Positions 47,378 through 56,343 of a stretch of DNA of 64,000 nucleotides are shown here, one piece after another (position 1 is the first letter of the stretch; every line of letters starts with the position of its first letter). Source of the stretch: Pseudomonas putida (GTDB taxonomy: Bacteria; Pseudomonadota; Gammaproteobacteria; Pseudomonadales; Pseudomonadaceae); assembly GCA_041071465.1 (NCBI GenBank), contig CP163498.1:4234001-4298000 (forward strand). The letters run 5' to 3'. A program made the translations under genes and the position numbers. The notes under the pieces were generated by a model. The model searched no databases and had not been told where the DNA came from. It was given only the letters and a program-made list of their open reading frames with translations.

Positions 47378-48028
47378 TCAGCTCTGCGCTGGTTTTTCCG
47401 GGGCGGCCGGTTTCAGCAGATTCTTCAAGTGCTCTGCGGTGCCCTGAGAGAGTCCATGACCCTCCCCAAACGTCGATTTCACGGCGTTATCCGCAGCCAG
47501 CATACGCTCAATTTTACCTTTGCTTTCTTCCGCATTGCTGATGAGTTTCCCAAGTACATCAATCAGCGCATCGCTGGTGCGCTTGTACCTTTTGTATGCC
47601 CATTCTCTGGCAACGGACGAATCCGCCTCATTCAGTTCCTTTTTGGCTTCGTCATTCGCTTCTCGGGCGCTGCCCTCCTTCATCAGGAGTCTGGTTTCCG
47701 TTTGATCCGCACGTAAAATAGCCTTGCATTGATCAATAAATGCGATGGCTGCATCCTTTTCGGCAAGCCTGTGTTTCCAGGTTCGGCCCTCGAGGTTGGC
47801 AATTTCCTTGTCCAGATTGTCAATCACGGTATCGCTTCGCTTGAAGTACTCCGCGAAAGTGATTCCATCCTCTGACTGCGCTTTCATCTGTCGTTCAGCT
47901 TGGGTGACGGAAACCTGCACAGCTGCTGCCGCTACATCATGTTCTTTGCCACTTTCGTAATGGTTCCATCCGAACCAACCCGCCACCGCAATCGCTATCG
48001 CAGCGCCGATGCCCAATACCGCTTTCAT
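47378..48028 (-). CDS. Membrane-anchored coiled-coil protein of unknown function, atypical composition
   Basis: The 216-residue product has one N-terminal membrane segment (VLGIGAAIAIAVAGWFGWNH) and a long charged helical body, likely outside the membrane, rich in Ala, Glu, Lys and Asp with repeated heptads. No enzyme motif is seen. The coding sequence appears visibly lower in G+C (by eye near 50%) and uses A/T-ending codons more than its neighbours, so it may have been acquired. It has its own terminator. I do not recognise a named family. Confidence 0.72.
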   Translation of the reverse strand: MKAVLGIGAAIAIAVAGWFGWNHYESGKEHDVAAAAVQVSVTQAERQMKAQSEDGITFAEYFKRSDTVIDNLDKEIANLEGRTWKHRLAEKDAAIAFIDQCKAILRADQTETRLLMKEGSAREANDEAKKELNEADSSVAREWAYKRYKRTSDALIDVLGKLISNAEESKGKIERMLAADNAVKSTFGEGHGLSQGTAEHLKNLLKPAAPEKPAQS

Positions 48029-48108
48029 CCCTCAGATCCCCTGATGCTGGCAAAACGACATATTAACACCGCGGAAGGGTCGGAACGGTAGTCGCGCAGG
48101 CATGGCCG

Positions 48109-49188
48109 CTACAAGGCTTGCAGGCGTTCACACAGCTGCCCGGTGGCAATCAGCTCCAGCAATTCGTCACCTAGCCGCTGGCTTTCGGCAATGGCCTTGT
48201 ACCAATAGCGTTTGCGGCCAGGCGCATCGCCCATGAAGCGTTTGAAGTCGTTGCGATCGGGCAGCTTGCCGTAGGGCAGGGCGGCCAGGTACTGCGGGGA
48301 AGGGGTCATCAGCAGCACATTCTGCAGGCGAGTGGCATCGCCCTTGCGCCAGGGCAAGGCCTTGTCGAACCAGCCGGGTACCACCTTGTCGGTGAAGTGC
48401 GGGTACAGCACCAGGTCGTCGCCGCGATAGGGCAGGTCGAGGTGGTAGTCGAGCAGGCCGCCGTCGCGGTAAGTGCCGGCGCCAGCGCCGGGGATGTCTT
48501 TCACGCCCTGCATGACCATGGGGATCGAGCCCGAGGCGAGCAGGGCGTGGCGCAGGTTGGCCAGGCCCAGCGGCAAGTAGCGCGAGGGGAAATCGGTAAG
48601 CGCTTCGAGCGGTGGGGCGGCGCGCTCATCGTGCAGGATGACGCGCTCGAAGTGGCGGGCCAGGCGCGAACGGCCGAGCAGGTTGCTGGCGACCACCGAG
48701 CCCAGGCCCAAGCCCAGGCGCCCGCGATGGTCGTGGGCAAGCTGGCCATGGCTCTTCACCACCAGAATGTTCAGGTGATAGTGCGGGTTGGCCAGCAGCT
48801 GGCCGTCACGGTCCTGCAACAGGTCATCGAGCATTTTTTGGCAACTGCGGCTGATTTCGGCCGGGGTCACGCCCTTGGCGAAATCCTGCTCGGTGTACAG
48901 CTCGCCCAGGCGGCGGATACCTGCGACCGGGTCGTCGAGGCAGGCGCTGGCGAAGCGCCAGGCACCAATCGAGGCACCGATCAGCGCCCGCGGGCGCGGT
49001 GCCGAGGGCAGCCACTCACCGAACAGCGCCAGGTCCAGGCCTTGAATGCCCAGCGGCTTCGGCCCACCCGCCGCGCCCGGCAAGACCCCGACATCGGCGG
49101 CCTGCAGGCCACGCTCGCGGATATGTCGCAGGGCCCGTTGGCCAGCCTTGAAGGTGAGGGCGGGGTATTTGATGTGGATGGCGCTCAT
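48109..49188 (-). CDS. Patatin-like phospholipase domain protein
   Basis: The 359-residue product has the PNPLA elements: an N-terminal glycine-rich stretch GVLPGAAGGPKPLG in place of the usual GGG-R/K motif, the nucleophile elbow IGASIGAWR, and the catalytic Asp in GTYRDGGLLDYHL. It has no signal peptide. The family is distinct from the RssA-like protein at 9324, as the region between Ser and Asp is longer. The substrate is unknown. It is divergent from the PepSY operon, with 164 bp between starts. Confidence 0.84.
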   Translation of the reverse strand: MSAIHIKYPALTFKAGQRALRHIRERGLQAADVGVLPGAAGGPKPLGIQGLDLALFGEWLPSAPRPRALIGASIGAWRFASACLDDPVAGIRRLGELYTEQDFAKGVTPAEISRSCQKMLDDLLQDRDGQLLANPHYHLNILVVKSHGQLAHDHRGRLGLGLGSVVASNLLGRSRLARHFERVILHDERAAPPLEALTDFPSRYLPLGLANLRHALLASGSIPMVMQGVKDIPGAGAGTYRDGGLLDYHLDLPYRGDDLVLYPHFTDKVVPGWFDKALPWRKGDATRLQNVLLMTPSPQYLAALPYGKLPDRNDFKRFMGDAPGRKRYWYKAIAESQRLGDELLELIATGQLCERLQAL

Positions 49189-49300
49189 GCGGGGGATCTC
49201 TTGGGCAGTACGCGGTTCACTATAAAGGGTTTGAGGATGGCCCGGTCTTGACTTGCGCTATCATGCCGCCAGCTGTTTTCAGGTTGAATTAAGGACCAGT

Positions 49301-49314
49301 GGTTAATCTTAACC
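49301..49314. promoter_or_regulatory. Palindrome upstream of the PepSY operon
   Basis: GGTTAATCTTAACC has 6-bp arms with a 2-bp centre, 39 bp before the first PepSY gene. A similar word GGTTGAATTAAGG begins at 49282. These TTAA-containing words are candidates for binding by the operon's own OmpR-type regulator. Confidence 0.45.
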
Positions 49315-49352
49315 CCGTAGACAACTTGCACAGTTCTCAGGAGAGAAGAACG

Positions 49353-49661
49353 ATGAAAACCTTGACTGCCCTGTTCACCGCCGCTGCCCTCGCTCTGGGC
49401 GCCAATGCCGCTTTCGCCAAGGATGTTCAACCCGACGAAGTGGTCAAACTGGTCAACGCCAAGACCATCAAGTCGCTGGACGAACTCAAGGCTGCCGCCG
49501 TGGCCAAGCACCCAGGCTCCACCGTCACCGACTCGGAACTTGAAGACGAATACGGCCGCTACATCTACAAGGTCGAGCTGCGCGACACGCAGAACGTCGA
49601 ATGGGACGTGGCGCTGGACGCCAAGACCGGTGAAGTGCTGAAGGACGAGCGGGACAACTGA
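49353..49661 (+). CDS. Secreted PepSY domain protein 1
   Basis: The 102-residue product has a signal peptide (MKTLTALFTAAALALGANAAFA) and one PepSY domain ending in WDVALDAKTGEVLKDERDN. PepSY domains are small alpha/beta modules, some of which inhibit proteases or bind membrane components. ATG 49353 is preceded by GGAGAGAAG. Its stop overlaps the start of the second PepSY gene (TGATG). The pair opens a four-gene operon with a two-component system. Confidence 0.9.
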   Translation: MKTLTALFTAAALALGANAAFAKDVQPDEVVKLVNAKTIKSLDELKAAAVAKHPGSTVTDSELEDEYGRYIYKVELRDTQNVEWDVALDAKTGEVLKDERDN

Positions 49662-49975
49662 TGATCCACTTACCGCGGCCGGCGCGTTACCTCGCGCTGG
49701 CGCTGCTGGCCGTGTGTTCGCTGGCCGCTGCCCGCGACCTCGATCAGGACGAAGCCCTGAAGCTGCGGCAGAAGGGCATTATCCTGCCACTCGAGCACTT
49801 GCTGGAAACCGCCTTGGGGCGTTACCCCGGGGCGCGTTTGCTGGAGGCCGAGCTGGAAGAGGACGACGATCGCTACGAATATGAAGTCGAGTTGCTGACG
49901 ACTGAAGGTGTGGTGCGCGAGATCAAGCTCGATGCCAGCACCGGCGCCCTGCTCAAAGACGAGGAAGACGACTGA
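49661..49975 (+). CDS. Secreted PepSY domain protein 2
   Basis: The 104-residue product has a signal peptide ending near SLAAA and a PepSY domain with the same acidic ending (IKLDASTGALLKDEEDD). It is diverged from the first copy, with the more acidic segment EAELEEDDDRYEYEVELL. It is coupled by overlap to the first gene and its stop is immediately followed by the ATG of the response regulator. Confidence 0.9.
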   Translation: MIHLPRPARYLALALLAVCSLAAARDLDQDEALKLRQKGIILPLEHLLETALGRYPGARLLEAELEEDDDRYEYEVELLTTEGVVREIKLDASTGALLKDEEDD

Positions 49976-50644
49976 ATGCGCCTGTTGCTTGTCGAGGACA
50001 ATGTACCGCTGGCGGATGAACTGATTGCCGGCCTGCAGCGCCAGGGTTATGCCGTGGATTGGTTGGCCGATGGCCGTGATGCGGTGTACCAAGGGCAAAG
50101 CGAACCGTACGACCTGATCATCCTGGACCTTGGCCTGCCTGGCTTGCCGGGCCTGGACGTGCTGGCCCAGTGGCGCGCCGCCGGCCTGGCCACGCCGGTA
50201 CTGATCCTGACCGCGCGCGGCTCCTGGGCCGAGCGTATCGAAGGGCTGAAGGCCGGGGCCGACGACTACCTGAGCAAGCCCTTTCACCCCGAAGAGCTGC
50301 AACTGCGCATCCAGGCCTTGTTGCGCCGCGCCCGTGGGCTGGCCAACCAGCCGAAGCTGGAAGCGGCCGGCCTGTACCTGGACGAAAGCCGCCAGTGCGT
50401 GAGCCGTGATGGCGTGGACATCCAGCTGACCGCCGCCGAGTTCCGCCTGCTGCGGTATTTCATGCTGCACCCGCAGCAGATACTGTCCAAAAGCCATCTG
50501 GCCGAGCACCTTTACGACGGTGAAACCGAGCGCGACTCGAACGTGCTGGAAGTACACGTCAACCATTTGCGCCGCAAGCTGGGCCGCAGTGTCATCGAAA
50601 CCCGCCGCGGGCAAGGCTACATCTATGCCGGGAGCGGCGAGTGA
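49976..50644 (+). CDS. OmpR-family response regulator
   Basis: The 222-residue product has a receiver domain (acidic LLVEDN, phosphorylated Asp51 in [10 protein letters not shown], Thr in LTAR, Lys in YLSKPF) and a C-terminal OmpR winged helix ([13 protein letters not shown]). The nearest relatives in overall layout are the QseB/PmrA-like regulators. It begins directly at the PepSY stop and its end overlaps the kinase start (GTGA), so all four genes are a single translation-coupled unit. Confidence 0.93.
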   Translation: MRLLLVEDNVPLADELIAGLQRQGYAVDWLADGRDAVYQGQSEPYDLIILDLGLPGLPGLDVLAQWRAAGLATPVLILTARGSWAERIEGLKAGADDYLSKPFHPEELQLRIQALLRRARGLANQPKLEAAGLYLDESRQCVSRDGVDIQLTAAEFRLLRYFMLHPQQILSKSHLAEHLYDGETERDSNVLEVHVNHLRRKLGRSVIETRRGQGYIYAGSGE

Positions 50645-51959
50645 AGTCGATACAGGCGCGCCTGAGCCTGGGCCTGGTGGCCGTGCTGGTGGTGGTCGGC
50701 GTGGTGCTGGCACAATTGACCTTGTGGCTGTTCGAAGCCGGCCTGCAACGGTACCTGGAAAACGGCCTGCGCAAGGAAAGCGAGAACCTGCTGGTGGCAT
50801 TGGTGCGTGGGCCTTCCGGCCTGCAGCTGGACGAGCGGCGTATTTCGGCTGCTTATCAACGGCCGTTTTCCGGTTACTACTTCCGCATCGATTTCGACCA
50901 AGGTACCTGGCGGTCCCGTTCGCTGTGGGACCTGGACATGCCCAAGCCCGCCGCGCCTGGGCTTTCCGATAGCCATGAACTCGGCCCGGAAGGCCAGCAA
51001 CTGCTGGCCCTGCGTGCCGACTACCGGCGCCTGGGCCAGGATATTTCGATCAGCGGGCGCAAGATTATTCGCCGGTGCGCGAAGGTTTCCGGCGCTTGCA
51101 GCAGATCGGCCTGGGCATGGGGTTGGTGGCACTGATTGTGGTTTTGGTGCTGCAGCGCATCACCGTTACCCGCTCGTTGCGGCCGCTGGAGCGGGCGCGA
51201 CAGCAGATTGCCCAGTTGCAGCAGGGCAAGCGCTCGCAACTGGATGCCGAGGTGCCCAGCGAGTTGGCGCCGCTGGTGGGGCAGATCAACCACTTGCTCA
51301 GCCATACCGAAGACAGCCTGCGCCGTTCGCGCAATGCCCTCGGCAACCTCGGCCATGCACTGAAGACGCCACTGGCGGTGCTGCTGAGCCTGGCCTCCAG
51401 CGAACGCCTGAAAGATCTGCCCGAAGTCCGCGCGCAGATGCGCGAGCAGTTGGAGCAGATTCAGCAACGCCTGGCGCGCGAGCTGAACCGTGCACGGCTG
51501 GCAGGGGATGCCTTGCCGGGCGCGCAGTTCGATTGTGATGCCGAGCTGCCGGGGTTGCTGGAGACCTTGGGCATGATCCATGGCGAGGGCTTGCAATTGG
51601 CAAGTGATGTGCCGCCTGGGCTGTTGTTGCCCTGGGACCGCGAGGACTTCCTGGAGCTGCTGGGCAACCTGCTGGACAACGCCTGCAAGTGGGCTGACAG
51701 CGAGGTGCGCCTGGGAATAGCGCCGAACGGCGAGGGCTACCGGCTGTGGGTCGATGACGATGGCCCCGGTATCCCTGAAGGCCGGCGGCAGCAGGTGCTG
51801 GAGCGTGGTTCGCGGTTGGACGAACAGGTGGACGGGCATGGGCTGGGGTTGGGCATCGTGCGCGATATCGTCGAGGCATGGGGCGGGCGACTGGCCTTGC
51901 TGGAGAGCCCGCTGGGCGGATTGCGGGTGAGCATCGACCTGCCGCGCAAGGCCCGATGA
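50641..51959 (+). pseudogene. Sensor histidine kinase of the PepSY operon, one-base frameshift
   Basis: Starting at GTG 50641, the sequence encodes TM1 (about 8-30), a periplasmic region of about 110 residues, then after a frame break TM2, a HAMP-like region, the phosphoacceptor block GNLGHALKTPLAVL, N-box NLLDNACKWA and G-boxes DDDGPGIP and GHGLGLGI. The break is near 51055, where AGCGGGCGC should probably read AGCGTGGCGC, restoring SVAQDYSPV (one missing T). The two halves together make about 439 residues, the usual size. Probably a sequencing error. Partner of the preceding regulator. Confidence 0.85.
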
Positions 51960-52007
51960 TGCAGGCGCCGAAACCCTCTGTGGCAGCGAGCCCCCATGGC
52001 AATGTCA

Positions 52008-52030
52008 GTACTGCAAAAAAAATGCAGTAC
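52008..52030. repeat. Perfect inverted repeat with an A-run loop
   Basis: GTACTGCA at 52008-52015 and TGCAGTAC at 52023-52030 flank seven A residues. It lies 48 bp after the kinase stop. It could be an operator or an RNA hairpin. Confidence 0.55.
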
Positions 52031-52123
52031 AGGCGCAGTTTTTTGAATTAGCCCAATCGCACCCCACCCGGCAAAATCCCCCTCACGAAACCCTGCGGTT
52101 TCCATCTCTCCATGGACGGAGCC

Positions 52124-52182
52124 CCTTGTGGTATTGCACGCGCAATACAAGGCCCAGGCCATCTCGGCTGGGCTTTCTTTTT
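52124..52182 (+). terminator. Two adjacent hairpins with a terminator, 31 bp before the HPP gene
   Basis: CCTTG(TGG)TATTGC (from 52124) folds with GCAATACAAGG (to 52152), an 11-bp stem with a bulge. It is followed by an intrinsic terminator 52152-52182 (GCCCAG with CTGGGC, then TTTCTTTTT). It either ends the kinase operon or is an attenuator in the leader of the HPP gene. Confidence 0.65.
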
Positions 52183-52212
52183 AATCAGAAAAACCAAAGA
52201 CCCCGAATACCA

Positions 52213-53367
52213 ATGTCTGCCTCGCGTTCCGAAAGCCGTCTGCAGCGCCTGTTGCCGGCGCCCCTGAATATCCCTCCCAAAGAATGGTTGCGTGCCGGTA
52301 TCGGTGCGTTGCTCGGCTTGTTCCTCGCTGGCTGGCTGACCAGCATGGCCTATGGCCCTGGCATTGCCCTGCACCTGTTGGGCCCGCTGGCGGCCTCGGC
52401 GGTCCTGGTTTTCGCCGTACATTCCGGCCCATTGGCCCAACCTTGGCCGGTGCTGGGCAGCTACGCCTTGGCTGGCGCAGTTGGCCTTGCCATGCGCGAA
52501 GGTTTCGGTGCCGAGCTTTGGGTGGCGGCTGCGGCTCTGGGCATTTCGATCCTGATCATGTGCCTGTTACGCTGCCTACACCCCCCGGGTGGCGGGGTGG
52601 CAGTGAGCGCGGTGCTGGCCGACTCCGGGTTGACCGCCATGGGCGATCACCTGTTGGAACCGGTGCTGCTCAATGCGTTGATCCTGGTGGCCGTGGCAAT
52701 CGTCTACAACCGCCTGACCGGCGTGCGCTATCCGAAAGGCGCGGTGCCGCGCAAAGACCTGCACCACACCCATGACCCGCTGCCCGGCGAGCGCGTCGGC
52801 ATTCGCAGCGAAGACCTGGACCAGGCGCTGGAGGAGCTTGGTGAGTTCGTCGACGTTACCCGTGACGAACTGGAGCGCATCATCCTCGCCACCGAGCAGC
52901 ACGCCCTGCAGCGTAGCCTGGGCGGTATCACCGCGGCCTCGGTGATGTCCCGCGATGTACAGTTCGCCACGCCTGATACCACGCTGGAAAAGGCCTGGAA
53001 AATGCTCGCCAGCCATCACCTGAAAACCCTGCCGGTACTGCAGCACGGCAAGCTGGTGGGCATCGTCAGCCTCAGCGACCTGGTCGGCCCGGCCATGCAG
53101 CGTGGCCGTTTCAGCTGGCGCGGTTTGTTTGGCCGCAAAGCGGTACGCATGGAGCAAGTGATGAGTCGGCGGGTAGTCAGTGTCAGCAGCCAGCACCCGC
53201 TGGAGCGGCTGCTGCCGTTGTTGTGCGAACAGGGCCTGCACTGCCTGCCGGTGCTCGATGCCGAGAAGCTGGTAGGGGTGATCACCCAGACCGACTTGAT
53301 CGCCGGCCTCAAACGTCAGCTGCTTAGCAAGGCTGAGGCATCAGATAACCGGGTCCCAGCGTTGTGA
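52213..53367 (+). CDS. HPP family integral membrane protein with two CBS domains
   Basis: The 384-residue product has an N-terminal HPP domain with four to five membrane segments (about 25-160) and the family motif LRCLHPPGGGVAVSAVL. It is followed by a linker and a tandem CBS domain pair (about 240-365) that commonly senses adenosine ligands. Some HPP proteins transport nitrite into chloroplasts, but bacterial roles are unclear. ATG 52213 (MSASRSES) is favoured; the longer frame from 52126 overlaps the terminator hairpin. Its 3' end overlaps the convergent LysR gene by 27 bp. Confidence 0.88.
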   Translation: MSASRSESRLQRLLPAPLNIPPKEWLRAGIGALLGLFLAGWLTSMAYGPGIALHLLGPLAASAVLVFAVHSGPLAQPWPVLGSYALAGAVGLAMREGFGAELWVAAAALGISILIMCLLRCLHPPGGGVAVSAVLADSGLTAMGDHLLEPVLLNALILVAVAIVYNRLTGVRYPKGAVPRKDLHHTHDPLPGERVGIRSEDLDQALEELGEFVDVTRDELERIILATEQHALQRSLGGITAASVMSRDVQFATPDTTLEKAWKMLASHHLKTLPVLQHGKLVGIVSLSDLVGPAMQRGRFSWRGLFGRKAVRMEQVMSRRVVSVSSQHPLERLLPLLCEQGLHCLPVLDAEKLVGVITQTDLIAGLKRQLLSKAEASDNRVPAL

Positions 53368-54209
53368 CCAATCGCTTGCGCCGGCAGCCACCAGCCGGCG
53401 CAGGATGGCGAAGGCCTGTTGCAGAGCTTCGCTGTCGCGTTTGCGCGGGTACACCAGGAAGGTTGGGTAAGTGAACTCAGGCGCCTGCGGTACCCGCTCG
53501 AACACCCCGCTGTCCAGGTAGGCCTGCACCACGCGTGTGCGGAAGTAGCCGCTGCTGCCCCCTTGTCAAGAATGAACTGCAGGGCCAATGGGCCGAGGTT
53601 GAAGCTCAGTGCCGGGCGTGCGCAGTCGGGCAGGGCCGCATCGTGCTGGCGGCGGAAGGCCTCGCCCCAGTCAATGTAGATATACGGTTCGGGCTGGGCG
53701 ACCCGGCGCACACGGATCAGCTTTTCTTCCATCAATTGCTCCACCTGCAGGCCGGGGCCGTAGGTCGGCTGATAGACCAGCGCGGCGTCCAGCAGGCCCA
53801 TCTCGACCTTGCGCAGCAGTGATTCACCGTCGCTGACCTCGCTGCGGATGGCATGGCTGGGCAGTTCACGGTGCAGGGCGCTGACCCAGTCGAGCAGCAT
53901 CGGGTTGCCCAAACTCACCTCACCGCCCACATGCAGCACCTGCTGGCAGCCTTCAGGCAGCGGCAGGTCGCGGCGCGCTGCTTCCCAGGTTTGTACCAGC
54001 TGGTTGGCATAACTGACGAACGCTTCGCCATCGCTGGTCAAGCTGGCGCCGTTGCGGCTGCGTACGAACAGCTGGCAACCCAGTTGCTGCTCCAGGCGCT
54101 GTACCCGCGCGGTGATCGCGGTCTGTGACACGAACAGGCGCTCGGCGGCGGCGACCAGGCTGCCGCAACGCACGATTTCCAGGAAGGTTCGGGCCTGATC
54201 GATATCCAT
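53341..54209 (-). pseudogene. LysR-type transcriptional regulator, one-base frameshift
   Basis: The first part (from 54209) has a LysR winged helix (IDQARTFLEIVRCGSLVAAAERL, TAITARVQRLEQQLG) and most of the effector domain. After a run of five C on the plus strand (53558-53562) the frame is lost; with a sixth C it continues as KGGSSGYFRTRVVQAYLDSGVFE to a stop at 53341. The full protein would be about 289 residues, normal for LysR. It is divergent from prpE (180 bp apart), so prpE is its likely target. Break probably due to a base-calling error. Confidence 0.85.
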
Positions 54210-54388
54210 GGGCTGCTCGGTGGCTGAGGGGTGGCCTATTCTAGAGGCTTTGCACCGTTATGAGGCGTTTTTGCGTTGTCTGCAAATTTGCAGGTCGGTT
54301 GTGACTTTAGTCCCATGGCGGCGTGGGTGTAGCGGTCCATACTCAGGTTTCGCCCTTCAATAACAACAAGTACCGGGTTTCTTTCGAT

Positions 54389-56278
54389 ATGAGCTACCAG
54401 CACAGCTACGCCCATTCCATTTCCGACCCTGCCGCTTTCTGGGCGGAACAGGCCGCACACCTGGCCTGGCACCGCAAGCCTGCCCTGACTTTGCAAGACC
54501 ACGCCGACGGTACCCATAGTTGGTTCGCAGACGGCCGCCTTAACAGCTGCTACCTGGCCCTCGATTACCAGATCGAGCAAGGCCGTGGCGAGCAATTGGC
54601 GCTGATCTACGATTCGCCGGTGACGGGCGTGCAGCAGGCGTATACCTATAACCAGTTGCGCGATGAAGTGGCGCGCCTGGCTGGCTTGCTGCGCCAGCTG
54701 GGGGTGAGCAAGGGCGATGGCGTGATCATCTACATGCCCATGGTGCCGCAGGCAGCCATGGCCATGCTGGCCTGTGCGCGGATTGGCGCGGTGCATTCGG
54801 TGGTGTTCGGTGGCTTTGCCGCCAACGAACTGGCTTTGCGCATCGATGATGCCCGGCCCACGCTGCTGCTGACGGCCTCCTGCGGGCTGGAGTTCGATCG
54901 CGTGATTGCGTACAAGCCGCTGGTCGACCGCGCCCTGCAACTGGCCCGGCACCAACCGCGCAATGTGCTGGTGCTGCAGCGGCCACAGGTGCAGGCCGAC
55001 CTGCAGCCAGGCCGCGACCTGGACTGGCAGGCGGCCTTGACCGGCGCCGAGCCGGTGGCCCCAGTCGAGTTGGATGCCGGCGACCCGCTGTACATCATGT
55101 ATACCTCGGGTACCACCGGCAAACCCAAAGGCATCGTGCGGGAGAACGGTGGCAATGCCGTGGCGCTGTGCTATGCCATGCGCCATATCTATGGCATGCA
55201 GGCCGGCGATGTGTGGTGGGGCATATCTGATGTGGGCTGGGTGGTCGGCCATTCGCTGATCGTTTACGGGCCGTTGATGAGCGGCTGTACCACTGTGTTC
55301 TACGAAGGCAAGCCGATCCGCACCCCGGATGCCTCGGCCTACTGGCGGGTGGTGGAGCAATACAAGGTCAATGCGTTGTTCTGTGCGCCCACCGCCATGC
55401 GTGCCATCCGCAAGGAAGACCCGGAAGGCGAGCTGATCCGCAAACATGACCTCAGCTCGCTGCGCCAATTGTTCCTGGCGGGTGAGAAGCTCGATTCCAG
55501 CACCCACGAATGGCTGGAACGGGTCAGTGGCAAGCCTGTGCACGACCACTGGTGGCAGACCGAGACCGGCTGGCCGGTCACTGCGCCGTGTGTCGGGCTG
55601 GAGGGGAGCGCCGCGAAGCCGGGATCGAGCAACCGGGCGGTACCCGGCTACAACGTTCGCGTGCTGGACGACGAAGGCCGCTTGCTCGGGCCCAACCATC
55701 AGGGTTCGATCGTGATCGCCCTGCCATTGCCACCTGGTTGTAGCCAGACACTGTGGGGCGACCACGAGCGCTACCTGCAGGCGTACCTGCGCACCTACCC
55801 GGGGTATTACCACACCGGTGACGGCGGCTACCTGGACGATGACGGTTTCGTCTACATCATGGGGCGCACCGATGACGTGATCAATGTGTCGGGGCACCGG
55901 TTGTCTACCGGCGAAATGGAGGACCTGGTGGCCTGCCACCCGGCGGTGGCCGAGTGTGCGGTGGTTGGCGTGCACGATGAAATCAAGGGGCAAGTGCCGT
56001 TGGCACTTGTTGTGCTCAAGGACGGCGAGGGCATTGCCGAGGCGCAACTGCTGGTGGACCTGGTGGGCAGTGTGCGCGAGGCGATTGGCCCGCTGGCCTG
56101 TTTCAACCGGGTTCGGTTGGTGAAGCGGCTCCCCAAGACCCGCTCGGGGAAAATTTTGCGTGCGGTGCTGCGCAAGATCGCCGACGGGCAGGACTATGCG
56201 CCGCCTTCGACCCTGGATGACCCGGCGGTGCTGGGGGAGATCGAGGCGGTGCTGGCGGATTTACCCAGAGCCGGTTGA
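54389..56278 (+). CDS. prpE: Propionyl-CoA synthetase PrpE
   Basis: PrpE activates propionate to propionyl-CoA, supplying the methylcitrate cycle. The 629-residue product is an acyl-CoA synthetase with IMYTSGTTGKPKG, HDHWWQTETGW, GRTDDVINVSGHRLSTGEMED and the acetylatable Lys near the end (LPKTRSGKILR). The short N terminus and SYQHSYAHSISDPAAFW favour PrpE over Acs, though acetyl-CoA synthetase cannot be excluded. ATG 54389 is the family start. It lies about 11 kb from the prp operon and beside its own LysR gene. Confidence 0.9.
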   Translation: MSYQHSYAHSISDPAAFWAEQAAHLAWHRKPALTLQDHADGTHSWFADGRLNSCYLALDYQIEQGRGEQLALIYDSPVTGVQQAYTYNQLRDEVARLAGLLRQLGVSKGDGVIIYMPMVPQAAMAMLACARIGAVHSVVFGGFAANELALRIDDARPTLLLTASCGLEFDRVIAYKPLVDRALQLARHQPRNVLVLQRPQVQADLQPGRDLDWQAALTGAEPVAPVELDAGDPLYIMYTSGTTGKPKGIVRENGGNAVALCYAMRHIYGMQAGDVWWGISDVGWVVGHSLIVYGPLMSGCTTVFYEGKPIRTPDASAYWRVVEQYKVNALFCAPTAMRAIRKEDPEGELIRKHDLSSLRQLFLAGEKLDSSTHEWLERVSGKPVHDHWWQTETGWPVTAPCVGLEGSAAKPGSSNRAVPGYNVRVLDDEGRLLGPNHQGSIVIALPLPPGCSQTLWGDHERYLQAYLRTYPGYYHTGDGGYLDDDGFVYIMGRTDDVINVSGHRLSTGEMEDLVACHPAVAECAVVGVHDEIKGQVPLALVVLKDGEGIAEAQLLVDLVGSVREAIGPLACFNRVRLVKRLPKTRSGKILRAVLRKIADGQDYAPPSTLDDPAVLGEIEAVLADLPRAG

Positions 56279-56290
56279 TGCTTTGACATT

Positions 56291-56328
56291 ACAGGCCTCT
56301 TCGCAGGTTTACCGGCGAAGAGGCCTGT
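56291..56328. repeat. REP-like hairpin between prpE and zapE
   Basis: ACAGGCCTCTTCGC at 56291-56304 pairs perfectly with 56315-56328 (14-bp arms, 10-base loop). It contains the CCTCTTCGC word of P. putida repeats and separates two converging genes. Confidence 0.8.
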
Positions 56329-56343
56329 CGAGGCGATGCAGTT

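Noticed and set aside
54236..56047. 603-codon open frame on the minus strand opposite prpE
   Set aside because: Antisense shadow of prpE; the sense frame carries all catalytic motifs of the family.
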